DNA of 5,372 nucleotides from Acidobacteriaceae bacterium. GTDB lineage: Bacteria; Acidobacteriota; Terriglobia; Terriglobales; Acidobacteriaceae. The DNA lies in the NCBI GenBank assembly GCA_030040175.1, contig JASHUF010000220.1:1-5372 (forward strand), read 5' to 3'. The notes under the pieces are model-generated. The model was not told the DNA's origin. It saw only the letters and a program-made list of their open reading frames with translations, and made no database searches. The translations under genes were made by a program, and so were the position numbers. Of the stretch, positions 4,958 through 5,372 are shown piece by piece (the first letter of the stretch is position 1; the number at the start of each line of letters is the position of its first letter).

Positions 4958-5372
4958 CTACTGCTTGTTCACATCCACGTAATACAGATCCGTGGCCACC
5001 TGAAAATCGTCTTTTGAAAGCGGCGATTGCATCCACTGCCATTTGGTTGTCGGATGGATGATCTGCCAGTGAGCGGGCGTGCCCACGCGCACGGGCATGG
5101 CGAAATCGTCCTCATCGGCGTCCCACTTGTACATTACCATCCCCGGCGCTTCGCCGAACAAGAGCTCGAGGCGCGGAATGCTCGTGTGGCGCAGGTACTG
5201 GTCGAAGATGGGCGTCAGATTCATGCCCGTCTGCTGGTTGAAGTAGGCGATCACGTCTTCGGTGAGGATGTTCTGGTACTTGAAGCGCTGGTAGAAGCCA
5301 TGCAGGAGTGCGAACCATTTGGGGTCGTCATCGATGACGCTACGGAGGGTGTTGAGCATGAGCGCGCCTTTG
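4958..5372 (-). CDS. M1 family metallopeptidase, C-terminal fragment
   Basis: The minus-strand frame is open from the window edge to a TAG at 4958-4960 and gives 137 residues beginning KGALMLNTLRSVIDDDPKWF. KGALMLNTLR followed by an acidic run and the aromatic FYQRFKYQNILTEDVIAYFN is the post-catalytic helical region of M1 aminopeptidases, where KGAxxLxxLR is common. TGMNLTPIFDQYLRHTSIPRL is the usual end of that domain, followed by a short beta-rich tail ending ATDLYYVDVNKQ. The internal Met at 5359 is not the start, because the frame continues upstream of it. The HExxH zinc motif and GAMEN exopeptidase motif would lie outside the window, so activity cannot be checked. Family members remove N-terminal residues from peptides, and related acidobacterial proteins are often exported. 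The gene is convergent with the kinase, and no functional link is evident. Confidence 0.85.
   Translation of the reverse strand, partial: KGALMLNTLRSVIDDDPKWFALLHGFYQRFKYQNILTEDVIAYFNQQTGMNLTPIFDQYLRHTSIPRLELLFGEAPGMVMYKWDADEDDFAMPVRVGTPAHWQIIHPTTKWQWMQSPLSKDDFQVATDLYYVDVNKQ

Noticed and set aside
4779..4982. Possible start of a response regulator overlapping the kinase end (MNDRWEAEPH...)
   Set aside because: The overlap position and MNDR start recall a FixJ-type gene, but the translation lacks the receiver-domain acidic pocket and hydrophobic strands and soon stops.

Overview
The window is GC-rich bacterial DNA that looks like Acidobacteriota, probably Terriglobia. This is inferred from three things: the style of the M1 peptidase C-terminus, a periplasmic sensor region on the histidine kinase of a kind I associate with that phylum, and an intergenic repeat of the 'TCCTTCGAC...GTCGCTCAGGATGACA' type. 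No rRNA, tRNA, CRISPR array, transposase, integrase, phage or defence gene was seen.

Layout. (1) 1-180, + strand: the last 59 residues of a phosphate-binding protein (PstS). (2) 256-636, - strand: a complete FtsB/DivIC-type septum formation initiator, convergent with pstS, with a GC-rich hairpin between them. (3) 637-1073: a 437-base stretch with no credible gene but much symmetry. It holds two spaced inverted repeats (665-680/768-783 and 907-927/1057-1077), a chain of three overlapping alternative hairpins (780-828), a compact GC hairpin (881-897) and a dispersed-type repeat (about 988-1035). (4) 1074-2489, - strand: a complete alpha-D-phosphohexomutase (phosphoglucomutase/phosphomannomutase family) whose stop codon lies inside one arm of the second inverted repeat. 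(5) 2490-3115: a 626-base divergent intergenic region with a possible promoter for the mutase, a perfect 10-bp palindrome, a doubtful 35-codon ORF and hairpins. (6) 3116-4801, + strand: a membrane-bound PAS sensor histidine kinase of FixL/NtrB type with an unusual periplasmic domain and no response regulator after it. (7) 4802-4957: a short convergent spacer with a long imperfect hairpin. (8) 4958-5372, - strand: the C-terminal part of an M1 metallopeptidase, running off the window.

The genes do not form one pathway. They are housekeeping functions (phosphate uptake, cell division, hexose-phosphate metabolism, peptide degradation) plus one orphan-looking sensor kinase. Nothing resembles a complete novel multi-gene system. 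The most interesting material is the structured intergenic DNA at 637-1077 and the kinase's periplasmic domain. All similarity statements are from memory; no database search was run.
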